From positions 1-32,481 of the IMG/VR virus record IMGVR_UViG_3300048797_000044: a DNA stretch of 32,481 nt; one strand, 5' to 3'. This DNA is from a virus. Made by a program: the position numbers and the translations under genes. Under the pieces are notes generated by a model. That model was not told the origin of the DNA. It saw nothing but the letters and a program-made list of their open reading frames with translations, and searched no databases. Positions 1 through 7,035 of this stretch are shown piece by piece (position 1 is the first letter of the stretch; each line of letters begins with the position of its first letter).

Positions 1-2
1 AA

Positions 3-539
3 AAGCAAATCATAAGCAAAACAAAACCAAACTCTGAATATGAAAATGAAAATGTAATTGATATTCCTTTTGAATTAAATAATGAGTTATTTATTGAAAA
101 TTGGAAAATTTTAATTTCAATGCCAAAATGGGAAAAGAAACCATTGTCAGCTATTCAAAAAAGTATCGATAAGATTAAGAAGTATGATATTGATTTTGCT
201 ATTGAGTTAGTTGAGGATGCTATTTCTGGAAATTATCAGGGATTATGTTTTCCTACTACTGAATTGAAATACAAACAGTGGAAAAAGGATAAAGATATGG
301 ACTTCGATTCTTTTACTGATGAACAAAAGGATAAATACAAAGCAAAAATTTGGAATGATCTTTTTAATTCTACTGAATGGATAAAACTAAATATGAGATA
401 TTTATCTATTTCTGAATTGTCAGTAAAAACATTATTAAGAGACTTTCTAAATAAGATAATTGCAGATGAATCAATTTACGAACCATTATGCGACGTTAAA
501 AAACATTTTGTTAATTGGGCCAAAAAACAATCAGCATGA
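3..539 (+). CDS. Replication-initiation-type protein, C-terminal part (5' end outside window)
   Basis: The frame is open from the first bases of the window with no stop before the ATG at 120, so this is most likely the C-terminal ~178 residues of a longer protein rather than a gene starting at 120. The tail (LSVKTLLRDFLN, then a DVKKHFVNWAKKQ motif) resembles the C-terminal domain of Bacteroidota phage/plasmid replication proteins (DUF7833-like; family name from memory), which ends in a KxHFxNW-type signature. The gene ends in an ATGA overlap with the DnaB helicase, so a helicase-loader or replisome-organiser role is plausible. The N-terminal DNA-binding part, if present, is not visible. Confidence 0.55.
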   Translation, partial: KQIISKTKPNSEYENENVIDIPFELNNELFIENWKILISMPKWEKKPLSAIQKSIDKIKKYDIDFAIELVEDAISGNYQGLCFPTTELKYKQWKKDKDMDFDSFTDEQKDKYKAKIWNDLFNSTEWIKLNMRYLSISELSVKTLLRDFLNKIIADESIYEPLCDVKKHFVNWAKKQSA

Positions 540-1936
540 ACCAATATTTAGAAGCAGGTTTAATACCTCCACAGGATTTAGAATTAGAAGTTGTTATTTT
601 GGGTTGTTTGATTTTAGAGCAATCATCTTACAATCGTATTGCAGACATAATAACCGTTCAATGTTTTTACAGAGAATCACATCAACAGATTTATGATGTT
701 ATTGTAAAAATGAACAAAGGAGGTGAAAAGACAGACATAATGACTATCGTAGGAAAGTTAAAAAATATAGGTAAACTTGATGCAATGGGCGGACCTAGTT
801 TTGTTTTGTCATTAACCAGGGGTGTTTCAAGTTCTGTAAATATTGAAGATTGGGCAAACATCATTAAAGAGCTTTATTTAAAACGTGAAATGATACGGAT
901 ATGCAGCGAAAATATCCGTAAAGCATACGATCTAAGCGAAAACTATAAAGACATTTTAAACGGAATACAAAACGAACTTTTAAATACTTTAGCACAAAGC
1001 AGTAATTCGCTTCGCCATATTTCAGAGGTCGCAAAAGATGTTATCGAATTAATGAAACTAAATTCAAAATCAGATAAACAACTTTCAGGATTACCAACAG
1101 GATTAAAAGATTTAGACCGGGCAACCGGAGGACTTCAAAACGGAGATCTGATAATAATTGCAGGCGAAACAAGCAACGGAAAGACTGCATTAGCTTTAAA
1201 TATTGCTCAAAATTGTGCTTTATATGGTCACAAAATAGGAATTTTCAGTTATGAAATGACAGATATGCAACTGGCAGCAAGACATATTTCAGCAGCTTCA
1301 AACGTTTCAAGTCGTAGAATTATGTTTGGACAAATGGGTAGTGATGAAATCGGAAAGGTTATTCAGGAAATTACGTCTCTTTTAAATTCTGAAATCTACA
1401 TTGAGAAAACTACGAATGCAAGTTTTGAAAAACTTGAAATTGGAATTAGGTCGGCAGTTATTAAAAATCATATTGAACTTGTTGTTATTGATTATTTACA
1501 ATTGATTAAACTTGTTTTACGTGGTCAATCGAAAGCGGATGCAGTGGCCGAAATAGCAAACTCATTAAAACAACTCGCAATCACTTTGAATATTCCTATC
1601 ATTTTACTTTCTCAGTTATCCAGGGACAAAGAAAACCCTAAACCCTCAATGCAAAGGTTAAAAGGATCCGGAGACATTGAAAATGCAGCCGACATAATTT
1701 ACCTTGTTTGGCGACCTGAAATGTATCGTAAAGATGTTATTGATTGTGCCGGTCAATCATTCGATTCAAAAGGATTGGCACATCTAATACAGGCAAAGGG
1801 TAGGAATATTGGAACCGGGGAATTCGTTTTAAGATTTAACCCTGAAATAACTCTTTTCAGTGATTTTGATGTAAACGAATCAGTATTTGAACCGATAAAA
1901 CCGAATGAAACCTTTGATTATCCAACAAATTTTTGA
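536..1936 (+). CDS. dnaB: Replicative DNA helicase, DnaB type
   Basis: A 466-residue RecA-fold helicase, the usual DnaB length. It should form a hexameric ring that unwinds the phage replication fork. The N-terminal helical domain starts with PPQDLELEVVILG (about residues 10-22), matching the DnaB PxxxEAExxxLG region. The Walker A motif is GETSNGKT at residues 210-217 and the Walker B is VVIDYLQL. The sensor-like Q in ILLSQLSR and the arginine-rich KGSGDIENAADII segment follow. The ATG at 536 is chosen because it gives an ATGA overlap with the previous stop; the frame also extends to a TTG at 515, but that would overlap the upstream gene by 25 bases. The upstream partner is the probable initiator or loader, which supports a phage replication module. 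Confidence 0.95.
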   Translation: MNQYLEAGLIPPQDLELEVVILGCLILEQSSYNRIADIITVQCFYRESHQQIYDVIVKMNKGGEKTDIMTIVGKLKNIGKLDAMGGPSFVLSLTRGVSSSVNIEDWANIIKELYLKREMIRICSENIRKAYDLSENYKDILNGIQNELLNTLAQSSNSLRHISEVAKDVIELMKLNSKSDKQLSGLPTGLKDLDRATGGLQNGDLIIIAGETSNGKTALALNIAQNCALYGHKIGIFSYEMTDMQLAARHISAASNVSSRRIMFGQMGSDEIGKVIQEITSLLNSEIYIEKTTNASFEKLEIGIRSAVIKNHIELVVIDYLQLIKLVLRGQSKADAVAEIANSLKQLAITLNIPIILLSQLSRDKENPKPSMQRLKGSGDIENAADIIYLVWRPEMYRKDVIDCAGQSFDSKGLAHLIQAKGRNIGTGEFVLRFNPEITLFSDFDVNESVFEPIKPNETFDYPTNF

Positions 1937-1937
1937 T

Positions 1938-2141
1938 ATGGAAAAGATTAAAATAATTAACACCGTTAAAGAATTTATGCCATATTTTCAAATGGTTGAA
2001 TACGAAAAACAGTATAAATATTTTTGTGCTGAATATTTTAAGTCGCTATTTGACTGGAATAGAGACAAGGTATTTATCAAACACAATGCGAGATTCTTTG
2101 AAGTTGAAATGAATAAATTACACCAAATAATTTACAACTAA
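1938..2141 (+). CDS. Small protein of unknown function
   Basis: A 67-residue protein starting one base after the dnaB stop. An earlier in-frame ATG at 1905 would overlap dnaB by 32 bases and is less likely. It has a mixed charged and aromatic composition with motifs such as KQYKYFCAEYFKSLFDW and no recognised family. Its stop overlaps the next ATG (TAATG at 2139-2143), so it is translationally coupled within the replication operon. Nothing in it identifies an activity. Confidence 0.6.
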   Translation: MEKIKIINTVKEFMPYFQMVEYEKQYKYFCAEYFKSLFDWNRDKVFIKHNARFFEVEMNKLHQIIYN

Positions 2142-2752
2142 TGAAAACATCAATACTTTCATTTCTTTTGCATCACGCAAACAGAGAGGGCAAAAACAAA
2201 TCTTTTTATAAGATTAAAAACAAAATACTTTCAAAATATGGAAAGCATATTTGTTATGATGTTCAATATATTGAGGGCAAAAGATGTTTTTCATGTGGGG
2301 GTACTGGAATTTATGTAGGCTATAATCATAAATCAGAATGCTATAATTGTGGGGGCACGGGATGGTTTAAACTTCCTGAATGGAATATTTTAGCACGTTT
2401 ACAGTTTGGAAAATATACATTTCATCAACCGTGGAAACGGTCATATATTGACCCAAAAATTCAATCAAACAAAATTGAAGGCTATATCGAACACAATCGA
2501 TCAAAATACGGACGTTTCTCACTGGCTTTATTGTTTCTGATTTACGACAGAAAAGGATTAAAACGAATGTATGATTATATCGGTTTGGGATGGCGTTGTT
2601 ATTGGTATCTACCTAAAAACTATCTGAATAACATCATTTGGCTATTCAGGAAAAAGCATTTTATAAACCTATTCAAGCCAACAAACAGAATTTATAAATG
2701 TGGCGAAAGAATTTACTACGAATATACAGACAATAACGAATTACCATTTTAA
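2141..2752 (+). CDS. Protein with paired DnaJ-type zinc motifs (CxxCxGxG)
   Basis: A 203-residue protein with two perfect CxxCxGxG units, CFSCGGTG at residues 49-56 and CYNCGGTG at 67-74, spaced as in one zinc-binding half of the DnaJ cysteine-rich domain. Full DnaJ has four such units and an N-terminal J-domain with HPD, neither of which is seen, so this is not a co-chaperone in the usual sense. The rest is rich in Tyr, Trp and Lys (for example the GLGWRCYWYLP segment) and basic, which would suit nucleic-acid or protein binding. It sits directly downstream of dnaB and its small partner. A zinc-binding fold is well supported; the role is unknown. Confidence 0.7.
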   Translation: MKTSILSFLLHHANREGKNKSFYKIKNKILSKYGKHICYDVQYIEGKRCFSCGGTGIYVGYNHKSECYNCGGTGWFKLPEWNILARLQFGKYTFHQPWKRSYIDPKIQSNKIEGYIEHNRSKYGRFSLALLFLIYDRKGLKRMYDYIGLGWRCYWYLPKNYLNNIIWLFRKKHFINLFKPTNRIYKCGERIYYEYTDNNELPF

Positions 2753-2762
2753 TTTACAACTA

Positions 2763-2927
2763 ATGAACAAAACCGAAACAATAAAACGCATCCTAAACCT
2801 AACCCAATTACAGCAAATTGAAATAAAGAAGCTGTTACCAGATTTAACCGAATCAGAGTTTAAAGAGGTTATGGAAATAAGGGAAAAAAATAAACGGAGT
2901 TTGGAGTTTTTTGATAGCCTTATCTAA
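2763..2927 (+). CDS. Small helical protein of unknown function
   Basis: A 54-residue acidic/basic helical protein starting at the ATG at 2763, ten bases after the previous stop. The same frame is open upstream to 2700, but that part lies inside the preceding gene. The sequence reads as two amphipathic helices (LTQLQQIEIKKLLPDL, then ESEFKEVMEIREKNK). It is the last gene before a 70-base AT-rich gap with a promoter-like box, so it probably ends the replication operon. No family recognised. Confidence 0.5.
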   Translation: MNKTETIKRILNLTQLQQIEIKKLLPDLTESEFKEVMEIREKNKRSLEFFDSLI

Positions 2928-2975
2928 ACTCATTCTAAATTTAACCATAATATAATATATGTATAATATTATTTG

Positions 2976-2983
2976 TACATTTG
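2976..2983 (+). promoter_or_regulatory. Promoter-like -7 box TACATTTG
   Basis: TACATTTG matches the Bacteroidota -7 consensus TAnnTTTG exactly and ends 15 bases before the ATG at 2999, inside an AT-rich gap. The local string ATTTGTACATTTGTA resembles the copies near 4969 and 26196. No clear -33 TTG/TTTG lies at the expected spacing. It is probably the start of the accessory-gene transcript. Confidence 0.45.
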
Positions 2984-2998
2984 TAAAAAGGAAACCAA

Positions 2999-3619
2999 AT
3001 GACAGCGAAAAGGTTTAAAGGAAAAGCAATATTACAGCCATTAACAGAGGGTAGCGATTATGATCGTTTTCATGTTCAACTAACACCGGAATTTGAGCAA
3101 TTAAGAGACAAAGCGATTGAGTTGTTGTATCCATTTGCTGAATCGGAATTAAACAATATTTCAAGGTATATTACATATTTTACAGTAGATGAAAACGATA
3201 TAGGAGAGCAAGTTTGCAATAGCGATGAGTGCGAAAAAATAAAACTTGAGGAATTAAAAACTGAATATCCTAACTCCGAAATAGAAGTTCATAGTTCATC
3301 AAATGACTGTGACCATGAAAATTTAGAAACATGTTCTATTTGTGGAGACTATTTAAATTCTCAGTTAACATGGGTTGAAAGTGAATTTAATTATATCAAA
3401 AGTAATAAATACACTAAGAAATTTATAAAAAGGGACGCATTTACGATTTACTGTATTCTGGATGCAATTCCATCATGCGATCATAAGGCTAGTCCGTGGG
3501 TAATAAAAGAATATAAGGCAGGCAGAACATTTCATATTGACCTACGTACTAAATTTTATGAGGATCTTATGAAACTTGCTTTTTCTGTTGTATCAAAACT
3601 CGAAACTAAGAAAATATGA
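2999..3619 (+). CDS. Unknown protein with central Cys/His cluster
   Basis: A 206-residue protein led by a purine-rich AAAAAGGAAACC leader and a promoter-like box. The middle carries CDHENLETCSICGDY (about residues 103-117), a Cys/His arrangement compatible with a small zinc site, and an additional CNSDEC pair lies upstream. The flanks are acidic and helical. The C-terminal half has FHIDLRTKFYEDLMKLAF. No family was recognised. Position at the head of the accessory cluster and the ATGA overlap with the next gene make it a real gene rather than a chance frame. Confidence 0.65.
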   Translation: MTAKRFKGKAILQPLTEGSDYDRFHVQLTPEFEQLRDKAIELLYPFAESELNNISRYITYFTVDENDIGEQVCNSDECEKIKLEELKTEYPNSEIEVHSSSNDCDHENLETCSICGDYLNSQLTWVESEFNYIKSNKYTKKFIKRDAFTIYCILDAIPSCDHKASPWVIKEYKAGRTFHIDLRTKFYEDLMKLAFSVVSKLETKKI

Positions 3620-3759
3620 ACCAAACCTCATTATTTCAAAAAGAACTACTCTACTTTGGAAAACCAGTCAAAGTTTTAGCTGAAGACAAAACACATTATT
3701 TGATTGAGTTTGAAAATGGAATAAAGATTTGTACTAATAAAAATACGTTTAAGAAATGA
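3616..3759 (+). CDS. Small protein of unknown function (47 aa)
   Basis: A 47-residue frame that overlaps the preceding stop (ATGA at 3616) and the following start (ATGA at 3756), so it fills the gap between two genes exactly. The sequence MNQTSLFQKELLYFGKPVKV continues to a short beta-rich stretch (HYLIEFENGIKICTN). This looks like a compact SH3-like or KOW-like beta fold, but that is only an impression. It is kept because of the perfect junctions on both sides. Confidence 0.55.
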   Translation: MNQTSLFQKELLYFGKPVKVLAEDKTHYLIEFENGIKICTNKNTFKK

Positions 3760-4028
3760 TACTTGAAACTAGAGAAATTAAAGAATATCACACAAACGGA
3801 CAATTGATGTACGAAACAATACTAAACGTTATTGCCCCAATGTTTGAACCATTGTATAAAAACATGATTTATAACGATAAGGGAGAAATATTAATTCGTA
3901 CAGGAATAACAAAACGTTTTCACGGCAACGGACAAATCAATTGGCAGTTAAAATATAACGAAGACGGATCTTTATTTAATGAAAAATTTAACTCTTTCAT
4001 GAAAGATGGAACTATCATAACTTATTAA
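3756..4028 (+). CDS. MORN-like repeat protein
   Basis: A 90-residue protein with two units of the type [YF]hxNGQ: YHTNGQLMYE near residues 11-20 and FHGNGQINWQLKYNEDGSLF near 53-72. This is the variant MORN_2 pattern (YxxNGxLxxxxxYxxG), which forms beta-hairpin ladders used for protein or membrane contacts. Bacterial members have varied roles and some are antitoxin-like, so no function is proposed. It starts in an ATGA overlap with the small gene before it. Confidence 0.6.
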   Translation: MILETREIKEYHTNGQLMYETILNVIAPMFEPLYKNMIYNDKGEILIRTGITKRFHGNGQINWQLKYNEDGSLFNEKFNSFMKDGTIITY

Positions 4029-4039
4029 CCCTATTTTAA

Positions 4040-4480
4040 ATGAAAACCCAAACCCCAACAGAACACTACACCCAAATTAACAAGCAACTGCTAATCCTTA
4101 GCGTATCAGAAGCCATTGAAAAGTCAACAGGTCTTAAATTATCCAAATACGCAGTTCCTGATAAGTCGCTCAATCTGTATTATCACAGGATGGTATTTTC
4201 TTATCAGTGTCACAAACTCGGAATAAGCTATTTTGACATTGCTTTAAAGTTAAGACAAACAACTCATAACGTGGTAAAAGTTCTCAAAAAGTACAATAAC
4301 GAATATTTGAGGTCAAAAGAGTTTCGGCAGATTGCAAATTATACGGAATTTTATCTGTCGAAGCTGAATGAGGATATAGCTATACGTCTAATTAATGAAA
4401 ATAACACCAAATTAGCGTGCGAGACAAACGATCTGGGTAAAAGTGACACAAACGTACATGAAAATATAAACGTAGCTTAA
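4040..4480 (+). CDS. DNA-binding protein resembling DnaA domain IV
   Basis: A 146-residue protein. Residues about 45-88 (RMVFSYQCHKLGISYFDIAL, then KLRQTTHNVVKVLKKYNNEY) parallel the DnaA C-terminal DNA-binding helices: an Ala/Phe-rich helix ending in a short turn, then an IGxxxxRxHTTVxxAxxKI-like recognition helix. No AAA+ motifs are present, so it would be a stand-alone binding domain with a hydrophilic C-terminal tail. In a phage this could act as an origin-binding or regulatory protein. The fold match is by eye; generic helix-turn-helix is the fallback reading. Confidence 0.5.
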   Translation: MKTQTPTEHYTQINKQLLILSVSEAIEKSTGLKLSKYAVPDKSLNLYYHRMVFSYQCHKLGISYFDIALKLRQTTHNVVKVLKKYNNEYLRSKEFRQIANYTEFYLSKLNEDIAIRLINENNTKLACETNDLGKSDTNVHENINVA

Positions 4481-4491
4481 AACACACGCTA

Positions 4492-4683
4492 ATGAGTAAA
4501 ACAATCGAACTAAACGGAAAACTACTCGAACTAATCACAGACGGTGGAGGTTGTTGTGTGTGTCACCTAAAAAATGTCGGAGTTGAAAACTTTGAATTTG
4601 GTAAAATTGCAGAGTGTGTAAGGTTGACTAATAATCTTTGCACTAAAAATATGGGTAGTTATTTTAAACTTAAAAAATCGTAA
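4492..4683 (+). CDS. Small Cys-containing protein
   Basis: A 63-residue protein starting with MSKTIELNGKLLELI and then a GGGCCVCHLK cluster, with two more Cys (AEC and NLC) toward the C-terminus. The pattern of paired CxxC-like Cys followed by two spaced Cys is compatible with one metal site. It is adjacent to another Cys-rich small gene, with 2 bases between them. No function is assigned. Confidence 0.55.
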   Translation: MSKTIELNGKLLELITDGGGCCVCHLKNVGVENFEFGKIAECVRLTNNLCTKNMGSYFKLKKS

Positions 4684-4685
4684 TT

Positions 4686-4955
4686 ATGGAAGCACCAGAT
4701 TGTACACACAAATTAACAGAAAGTTGGCAAAACGGAAGTTGCTGTTGTAATTGTAAATGGCATCACGAAGACTTTTACCATTGTTGCACTCCTTACCCGA
4801 GGAAATCCCTCAGGGATAGAACACCAGAAGGATGCAGGTGCGGAATTCACAAGGGTTGGATTTGTATGGTATCAATTGATGGAGAGGATTCGAGAGCGCA
4901 TTCGGGATGGAGTAATCATGGGATGTGTGAAATGCACGTAAGAAAAGAAATTTAA
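4686..4955 (+). CDS. Cys/His-rich small protein
   Basis: An 89-residue protein with at least ten Cys, including SCCCNCKWHHEDFYHCC near residues 38-53 and CRCGIHKGWIC further on. The Cys/His density suggests one or two zinc sites, although repeated CC pairs are unusual for classical zinc ribbons. It follows the previous small Cys protein closely and is the last gene before another promoter-like box. A metal-binding or redox role is inference only. Confidence 0.6.
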   Translation: MEAPDCTHKLTESWQNGSCCCNCKWHHEDFYHCCTPYPRKSLRDRTPEGCRCGIHKGWICMVSIDGEDSRAHSGWSNHGMCEMHVRKEI

Positions 4956-4968
4956 CCAAATTAATTTG

Positions 4969-4976
4969 TAAATTTA
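4969..4976 (+). promoter_or_regulatory. Promoter-like -7 box TAAATTTA
   Basis: TAAATTTAC sits 15 bases before the ATG at 4992, preceded by ATTTG as at the 26196 copy. It differs from the Bacteroidota TAnnTTTG box only at the final base. No -33 TTG lies at the expected distance. Confidence 0.35.
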
Positions 4977-4991
4977 CATAAAGAAAGCAAA

Positions 4992-5282
4992 ATGATCCAC
5001 AGATTTTCAACAGTAAAAATCAACGACAAGTCAACTGAATGTTCAGTTGTTGAATTTGGCAAAGGTGACGTTTCTATTAAGTTGAATAATTTTACAGAGT
5101 GTATCGGAGTTAGTTTTCATAACTGCGAACCGAGAAAAATAGGATCTTCTGACAAAGAAAATAACCCAATTGAACTGTTATTTACTTTTACAAAGATTGA
5201 ATCTATTAACGTGGTTGTAAGACAACTAAACAGGGCAAAAAGAGAGTTAATTAAGAGAAACGAAAAGAAAGGTGAAGTATGA
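4992..5282 (+). CDS. Small protein of unknown function
   Basis: A 96-residue protein with a predicted beta-rich N-terminal part (VKINDKSTECSVVEFGKGDV) and a long basic helix at the C-terminus (about residues 70-94). It starts after an A-rich leader and a promoter-like box, and its stop overlaps the next ATG (ATGA at 5279), so it is co-expressed with the deoxyribosyltransferase-like gene. No family recognised. Confidence 0.55.
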   Translation: MIHRFSTVKINDKSTECSVVEFGKGDVSIKLNNFTECIGVSFHNCEPRKIGSSDKENNPIELLFTFTKIESINVVVRQLNRAKRELIKRNEKKGEV

Positions 5283-5611
5283 AAATTTACTTAGCAATTC
5301 CATATTCAGGAAACGAAGAAGAAAGTTTTAAGGTCGCCAATAAAATAGCTTCACAATTAATGATTGACGGTAACGTTGTTTTCAGTCCTATTTCAATGAA
5401 TCACTGTATAGCCAAAGAAAATGACCTGCCAACTTCGTGGGAGTTTTGGAAACCATTTGATGAAAGTTTTATTGACTGGTGCGATGCTGTTTATGTGGTT
5501 GTTATGAAAAACGATGGATTGTTAAAAATTAAACAATCTGTTGGGGTTGAATGTGAAATTATGACAGCTAAAGAATTGGGTAAAAGGGTTCATTATATAC
5601 ATGAATTATGA
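5279..5611 (+). CDS. Nucleoside 2-deoxyribosyltransferase-like protein (DUF1937-like)
   Basis: A 110-residue alpha/beta protein that opens with YLAIPYS (residues 4-10), the YxxxPYS signature of DUF1937 and related nucleoside-2-deoxyribosyltransferase folds. Further family features are a VVFSPIS strand (33-39), an acidic DWCDAVYVV strand (66-74) and a SxGVExE stretch with Glu91, the position where deoxyribosyltransferases carry their catalytic Glu. Such enzymes cleave or transfer the N-glycosidic bond of nucleosides, and relatives act on NAD-like or nucleotide substrates. Phages may use them for nucleotide salvage. The substrate cannot be read from sequence. Confidence 0.75.
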   Translation: MKIYLAIPYSGNEEESFKVANKIASQLMIDGNVVFSPISMNHCIAKENDLPTSWEFWKPFDESFIDWCDAVYVVVMKNDGLLKIKQSVGVECEIMTAKELGKRVHYIHEL

Positions 5612-5623
5612 AATAATTTAATT

Positions 5624-5812
5624 ATGCTATACTTAAAACGAAAATCAGACGGTAAAGAGTTTCCGGTTTGGAAATATCTAAATGATTGTGATGAAATTCC
5701 ATTAATCGTTGTTTGGTGTGATGGGATTATTCCAAAAAATGAAACGCCCGAACAAAATTTAGGCAAAGTATTATTACCAAGCGATGAATACGAACTAATA
5801 TTTAAGCCATGA
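5624..5812 (+). CDS. Small protein of unknown function (62 aa)
   Basis: A 62-residue protein with SDGKEFPVWKYL and LIVVWCDGIIPKN segments, probably a small beta-rich fold. It lies 12 bases after the deoxyribosyltransferase-like gene and overlaps the following ATG (ATGA at 5809). No family recognised. Confidence 0.5.
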   Translation: MLYLKRKSDGKEFPVWKYLNDCDEIPLIVVWCDGIIPKNETPEQNLGKVLLPSDEYELIFKP

Positions 5813-6138
5813 GAATAATATTAAAAAAATTAAAATATTTATTTAGCGGATATAATCCATATCCATTTTATTGGTTTGACTTACTTACTGAAAGGCACGT
5901 TAAAAACAGAGGTGGTGAATGTTTTGACTGTTTAGAGTGTTGCAAGTATAATTGTGATTGTTGTAAAAGTCACACATCTGATTGTTTTTGTAAGCATGTT
6001 GACCTTGAAAAGAAAAGATGCAGGATTTATGATATTCGGACTTGTAATGTTTGGTTTCCTGTAAGTAAAAAGGAAATTGATATAAGGATTAAATTTCAAC
6101 CTGAATTTAAATGTAAATTTATATTTAAAAGTGAATAA
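5809..6138 (+). CDS. YkgJ-like Cys-rich (Fe-S or zinc) protein
   Basis: A 109-residue protein with Cys at 38, 41, 44, 45, 49, 51, 52, 59, 61, 71 and 79. The layout CxxCxxCC, then CxxxxxxxxxCRIYDIRTCNVWFP, follows the YkgJ family pattern (CxxCxxCC, C, then CxIYxxRPxxCRxFP), whose members are annotated as metal (zinc or Fe-S) chelating proteins. The insert CDCC plus CFC adds more Cys than usual. The N-terminal 30 residues are hydrophobic and aromatic, without a clear signal peptide. Its role in a phage is unknown. Confidence 0.6.
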   Translation: MRIILKKLKYLFSGYNPYPFYWFDLLTERHVKNRGGECFDCLECCKYNCDCCKSHTSDCFCKHVDLEKKRCRIYDIRTCNVWFPVSKKEIDIRIKFQPEFKCKFIFKSE

Positions 6139-6139
6139 G

Positions 6140-6349
6140 ATGATACTTACACACGAAGGAATAACAATCGAAATGGGTAATAATTTAATCAGAACCCAAA
6201 CAGGAATAACGGTTAACATCAAAATGCCTATTGAGTTTAATTCTCTAATCGGGATTATGGATGAAATCGTAGAGACAGAAAAACAGTTAATCAAGTTTAA
6301 TAAGTTGGCTGTTGATGGAATTGTGGAGAAAATTGAAATAAAACGGTAA
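6140..6349 (+). CDS. Small protein of unknown function (69 aa)
   Basis: A 69-residue protein starting at the ATG at 6140, one base after the previous stop; the GTG at 6131 in the same frame would overlap that gene and is not preferred. It contains GITIEM and GITVNIKM strands followed by a helix (IMDEIVETEKQLIKFNKL), giving a small alpha/beta protein. No family recognised. Confidence 0.5.
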   Translation: MILTHEGITIEMGNNLIRTQTGITVNIKMPIEFNSLIGIMDEIVETEKQLIKFNKLAVDGIVEKIEIKR

Positions 6350-6352
6350 CAC

Positions 6353-6568
6353 ATGCAGGGCGCTTCGATATTTAACCCCTTGAAAACATTGAGAAAAATG
6401 CTATTTGCTAATCGTAAAAACAAACCCGACCTATCCCAAAAAATCAACCACGTTTGGATAATTGCCTATAACGCCCAATTAAGAAACACGTTCAATCTGA
6501 AATACGGATGGATGTTTCTTTGTTTCCTTTGTAAGTGGATTAGGAAAATTGTAGTTAAATTTGAGTAA
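6353..6568 (+). CDS. Small basic protein of unknown function
   Basis: A 71-residue, strongly basic protein with a hydrophobic, aromatic C-terminus (YGWMFLCFLCKWIRKIVVKF) that could associate with the membrane or form an amphipathic helix. It begins 3 bases after the previous stop. No family recognised; a membrane role is only a suggestion. Confidence 0.4.
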   Translation: MQGASIFNPLKTLRKMLFANRKNKPDLSQKINHVWIIAYNAQLRNTFNLKYGWMFLCFLCKWIRKIVVKFE

Positions 6569-6578
6569 AAATAACAAC

Positions 6579-6701
6579 ATGACACAATCATTTAAAAATC
6601 GATTAATCAGAAAAGTCAAAAAAGATAAAAGACATTTCCCTGTTTTGTCTAATATGTTCGGGATTAATAAAAACGTTGGTCTGTTAAATAAGATGAAATG
6701 A
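6579..6701 (+). CDS. Very small basic protein (40 aa)
   Basis: A 40-residue frame, MTQSFKNRLIRKVKKDKRHF and on, with about a third Lys/Arg. It is kept because its TGA overlaps the ATG of the next gene (ATGA at 6698) and its start has an A-rich leader (AATAACAAC). It may bind nucleic acid, but no family is known. Confidence 0.4.
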   Translation: MTQSFKNRLIRKVKKDKRHFPVLSNMFGINKNVGLLNKMK

Positions 6702-6931
6702 AAACACAACTACAATACGAGATAAGCCAACTATACAGATTTATAGCAATGTTGTCATTTATTTTATTGTTGCATGCTATTGATATTCGTAGGGCAAACA
6801 AAAGAATACAGGCAATTAGTGAAAATCAAACATTAATAGTTTCCATTCTTAAAAAACAGGATTCTTTAATTGTTTATTATTCAAAGAAAATTAACCCATT
6901 TCATCAAAATGTATTTCAAGTTAAAAAATAG
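6698..6931 (+). CDS. Small single-span membrane protein
   Basis: A 77-residue protein with one hydrophobic segment (about residues 14-27, FIAMLSFILLLHAI) followed by a helical, charged soluble part. It looks like a short type II membrane protein. Phage proteins of this shape include spanins and holin partners, but there is no companion lysis gene nearby, so lysis is not claimed. Confidence 0.5.
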   Translation: MKTQLQYEISQLYRFIAMLSFILLLHAIDIRRANKRIQAISENQTLIVSILKKQDSLIVYYSKKINPFHQNVFQVKK

Positions 6932-7004
6932 TATCGATAAACAAAACATCATAGACTACCTGGAAAAACTACCGGATAAGGTTTACGATGTGGATATAAA
7001 TTAA
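6909..7004 (+). CDS. Micro-protein, possible NinB-like N-terminal remnant
   Basis: A 31-residue frame (MYFKLKNSIDKQNIIDYLEK and on, ending VDIN) overlapping the end of the membrane-protein gene by 23 bases. The start resembles the N-termini of NinB-type phage recombination proteins, which begin with a strand, a helix ending in YLxxL, then a VxI strand before an RxxRxxxQN motif. After the TAA the same frame reads RKNNPKR and stops again, as might be left from a decayed longer gene. This is weak and may be an ordinary small gene. Confidence 0.3.
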   Translation: MYFKLKNSIDKQNIIDYLEKLPDKVYDVDIN

Positions 7005-7035
7005 AGAAAAATAACCCAAAACGCTAAAAAGTTAT

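Noticed and set aside
5932-6447. Long frame on the - strand opposite 5809-6447
   Set aside because: It is entirely antisense to four tightly packed + strand genes with clear junctions, has hydrophobic AT-rich composition typical of reverse complements of Lys-rich genes, and no leader signal.
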